NCBI RefSeq assembly: GCF_000423765.1
Contig: NZ_KE384090.1
Span: 1-64,000, forward strand
DNA length: 64,000 nucleotides
Direction: 5' to 3'
Source: Streptococcus porci DSM 23759
Lineage (GTDB): Bacteria; Bacillota; Bacilli; Lactobacillales; Streptococcaceae
Translations under genes and position numbers: made by a program
Shown: positions 62,082 through 64,000 of the stretch, piece by piece
How the letters are laid out: every line of letters starts with the position of its first letter
Position numbering within the stretch: position 1 is the first letter of the stretch
Notes under the pieces: model-generated
The model's input: only the letters and a program-made list of their open reading frames with translations
What the model was told of the DNA's origin: nothing
Databases searched by the model: none

Positions 62082-64000
62082 GAGTTTCTTCCTCTAGTCT
62101 ATCATAGGCTGCTTTTAATTCACTCAGGCGCTCTGCCTCCTCAAAAGTTCCCCGTAGGTATTCTTCCAAAAGGGGCTGCAAGTAGTCTTGCCAGAGAATC
62201 TCATAATCATAGCCAAGTTCAGGCAATTTTAAAAAATAGGACGGTCCGATATGGTAGTTGCTATTTAGTTCTGGGGTATTTTCAATGGCCTGATTTAAGT
62301 TTGTCAGTCTTGTTCTTGCTTCAGGAATTTGGTCATTGTCGAAGTTTTCGTTCTTTTCCCACATTACCATACTATCGGCCGCCTTTATCTCAACAAACCG
62401 AAAGCGTCTGCGCATGGCAAAATCAAAACTATCAACGGAGCGGTCAATATCGTTCATGGTTCCGATAATATAGACATTCTCAGGAATATAAAACTTCTCC
62501 TCCTCTTGGTGCATATTGGCGTACTGGGTCGAAACCGCCCCATCTTCTCCACGATAGCCTGGGTCAATCGAATAAAAGAGCTCGCCAAATATTTTAGAAA
62601 TTTCCCCACGGTTGATTTCGTCGATGATGAAGACGAATTTTTTGTCAGAGGTGGTTTCAGTTGGTGGTACAAACTCTTTTAGACCAAATTTCTCTTTCAA
62701 ATGATTCAGGATCGCTCTTCTATAATTATCAAATCCACCTTGTGGAACGCCCGGTTTTCCTTTATACAGATTGTAGCATTGGGCTTTGTTATAAAAGTTA
62801 CTGGAGGTGTCTTTTTCTGTGACCCCTGTCATCTCCCCTCTTTCATAAGCTCGAAGGTGCATACTTTTCCCACGTAAAGAAGAAATTACATATGAATCGT
62901 CTTCACCTACTTCGCTAACAGCTTCAAAGAAAGCTTTCCAAGCTTCCTCAAAGTTATCTTGACCGCCAGTTTGAGAGGCTATCTTAGCTTTTTCACAAAA
63001 GGTCTTAAATATTCCAGGTTTGATTTCAAATTTAATATCTCCAGAATCATCTTTTACAGGCCGCAACCCTTCCACAAAATCCGTGTAATCATAGGACGGA
63101 TGAAATTGAACAAAACCGATTTGTTCTTCATTTCCATCTGTCAATTCTCTTGCAATCTGTTTAGCTAAATAGGTTTTCCCAGTCCCTGGCGCACCGCGGA
63201 GAATGATGTTGTGGGAAAAAAGTAATTTGCTGCTCAAACTTGATTTCATCTGATGTTGTCCTTTTTCCTTGAGAAACTGCACATACTCCGAGGCAAAATT
63301 TGTGTATTTAAAGTTTGCAAAATTTGCTCTCTTTGTATTCTGTAAATTTCTTCTAGCTACTACTTTACTGAGCTCTTTTTTATATTTCTGACAGGTTTCC
63401 ATAATCTGTTTATGGATGACTAGAAAATCTGAATCATAGAGAGAGAATAGATTTTCAGGAAAGCTTTGGATAAGTTCCTTTTCCCATTCCGTTAAAGACT
63501 CAATCTCAAGCAACAAATCCTTTATCGGAGTAATCCGAAGGGTCTCGTCTTGGAAAAATTCGCCCTTTAGCCAAGAAATTTTAGAGTCAACAGCTATCCA
63601 ACCTGTTTTCCCTTTCTCCTTCTTCGTTTTTTCGACCCAGCTTCTAAACTCTAGCTCATTAAGCTCTGCTAGGGTTATCACCCCTCTTCTAACCCCTTCA
63701 TAGGATTTACCTATCATGGATAAGGCAACTGGGAGTTTTTCTTCAGTTTCTATGATGTAGTCGGCATCTATTGGCCAGCCATTCGTTTTGGGGGCGATTT
63801 TAAAATATTGCTTGTCTTCCTCCGATAAGAACCTAGATAGAACCGATATAGTTATACCGCCTCGACTCTTCTGTACCTGAACAAAGTTTTGGTCTACCCC
63901 TTTCATATTTCTAACACGGAAAGCGGTATAGCCTTTCGTTTCATGCTGCTTGGCTTCTGGAAATACTTCTTTTATCTTACTCAGTACAACTTCTTTGTTC
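62065..64000 (-). CDS. mcrB: McrB-type AAA+ GTPase subunit, 5' end outside window
   Basis: At least 644 residues; the frame is open to the right edge, so residues before NKEVVLSKIKEVFPEAKQ are missing. An N-terminal specificity module (about 250 residues, no DUF3578 motif I can see) should read the modified base or other feature. The AAA+ GTPase has Walker A LRGAPGTGKTYLAKQ, Walker B FVFIIDEINRGEIS and the McrB signature TMNDIDRSVDSFDFAMRRRF, whose N and D residues support GTP hydrolysis. An internal ATG at 63906 is not the start because coding similarity continues upstream. It forms an operon with mcrC and the STAND gene. Confidence 0.9.
   Translation of the reverse strand, partial: NKEVVLSKIKEVFPEAKQHETKGYTAFRVRNMKGVDQNFVQVQKSRGGITISVLSRFLSEEDKQYFKIAPKTNGWPIDADYIIETEEKLPVALSMIGKSYEGVRRGVITLAELNELEFRSWVEKTKKEKGKTGWIAVDSKISWLKGEFFQDETLRITPIKDLLLEIESLTEWEKELIQSFPENLFSLYDSDFLVIHKQIMETCQKYKKELSKVVARRNLQNTKRANFANFKYTNFASEYVQFLKEKGQHQMKSSLSSKLLFSHNIILRGAPGTGKTYLAKQIARELTDGNEEQIGFVQFHPSYDYTDFVEGLRPVKDDSGDIKFEIKPGIFKTFCEKAKIASQTGGQDNFEEAWKAFFEAVSEVGEDDSYVISSLRGKSMHLRAYERGEMTGVTEKDTSSNFYNKAQCYNLYKGKPGVPQGGFDNYRRAILNHLKEKFGLKEFVPPTETTSDKKFVFIIDEINRGEISKIFGELFYSIDPGYRGEDGAVSTQYANMHQEEEKFYIPENVYIIGTMNDIDRSVDSFDFAMRRRFRFVEIKAADSMVMWEKNENFDNDQIPEARTRLTNLNQAIENTPELNSNYHIGPSYFLKLPELGYDYEILWQDYLQPLLEEYLRGTFEEAERLSELKAAYDRLEEETHVDEG

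Overview
The window is low-GC Gram-positive chromosome and fits Streptococcus, most likely Streptococcus suis. The evidence is the cdaA-cdaR-glmM operon divergent from murT-gatD, the pmrA-rpmG-secG-rnr-smpB run, a preQ1-II riboswitch (a streptococcal class) before queT, a ComX-type CIN box before the comEA-comEC operon, an AdcR-type zinc box before an Slr-like histidine-triad lipoprotein, and an lnu(B)/lsa(E) cluster of the kind known from S. suis and other porcine Gram-positives. The species call is inference. I saw no rRNA or tRNA genes.

Layout. 1-7.2 kb is acquired resistance DNA on the minus strand: a spectinomycin adenylyltransferase cut by the window edge, an apt-like gene, a streptomycin adenylyltransferase (aadE type), a beheaded methyltransferase, then lnu(B) and lsa(E). 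lsa(E) has a readable transcription-attenuation leader. Broken recombinases and two remnants of an RlmD-type integration site, sharing a 12-bp direct repeat, bracket the lnu(B)-lsa(E) block. 7.2-9.8 kb holds a small ArsR-controlled operon (permease, mini-thioredoxin, ArsC-like protein) with two matching palindromes. 9.9-13.0 kb is the late-competence operon, which starts with an unannotated 42-codon gene. 13-17.4 kb is a three-gene membrane glycosyltransferase cluster. 17.8-22.3 kb is a BceRS-BceAB antimicrobial-peptide sensing and detoxification module whose ATPase has an altered Walker A motif. 22.4-22.9 kb is IS debris and a small inverted-repeat element.

23-33 kb is mostly housekeeping: plsC, a TrmN6/GIY-YIG fusion, queT, a lipoprotein, gtrA-like, smpB, rnr, secG, rpmG, pmrA-like and a HerA-like ATPase. 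33-40 kb is a sugar operon (TetR regulator, GH2 glycosidase, GPH symporter, GH36 alpha-galactosidase) with a cre site; the symporter is interrupted by a single in-frame stop codon. 40-46 kb has an ABC exporter, coaE, mutM, a Nudix protein, an HD hydrolase and era. 46-51.7 kb is cell-wall and c-di-AMP biology: glmM, cdaR, cdaA, and divergent murT-gatD for lipid II amidation.

51.7-57 kb is accessory: dispersed repeats on both sides of the Slr-like lipoprotein, an IS200 remnant, a VOC gene broken by an 11-bp tandem duplication, a membrane protein, a GNAT enzyme and gene fragments at a likely island boundary. 57.1-64 kb is a defence island: McrB (running off the right edge), McrC, and a STAND-type NTPase with a PD-(D/E)XK-like nuclease head, apparently one transcription unit. 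This composite is the best candidate in the window for an under-described system.
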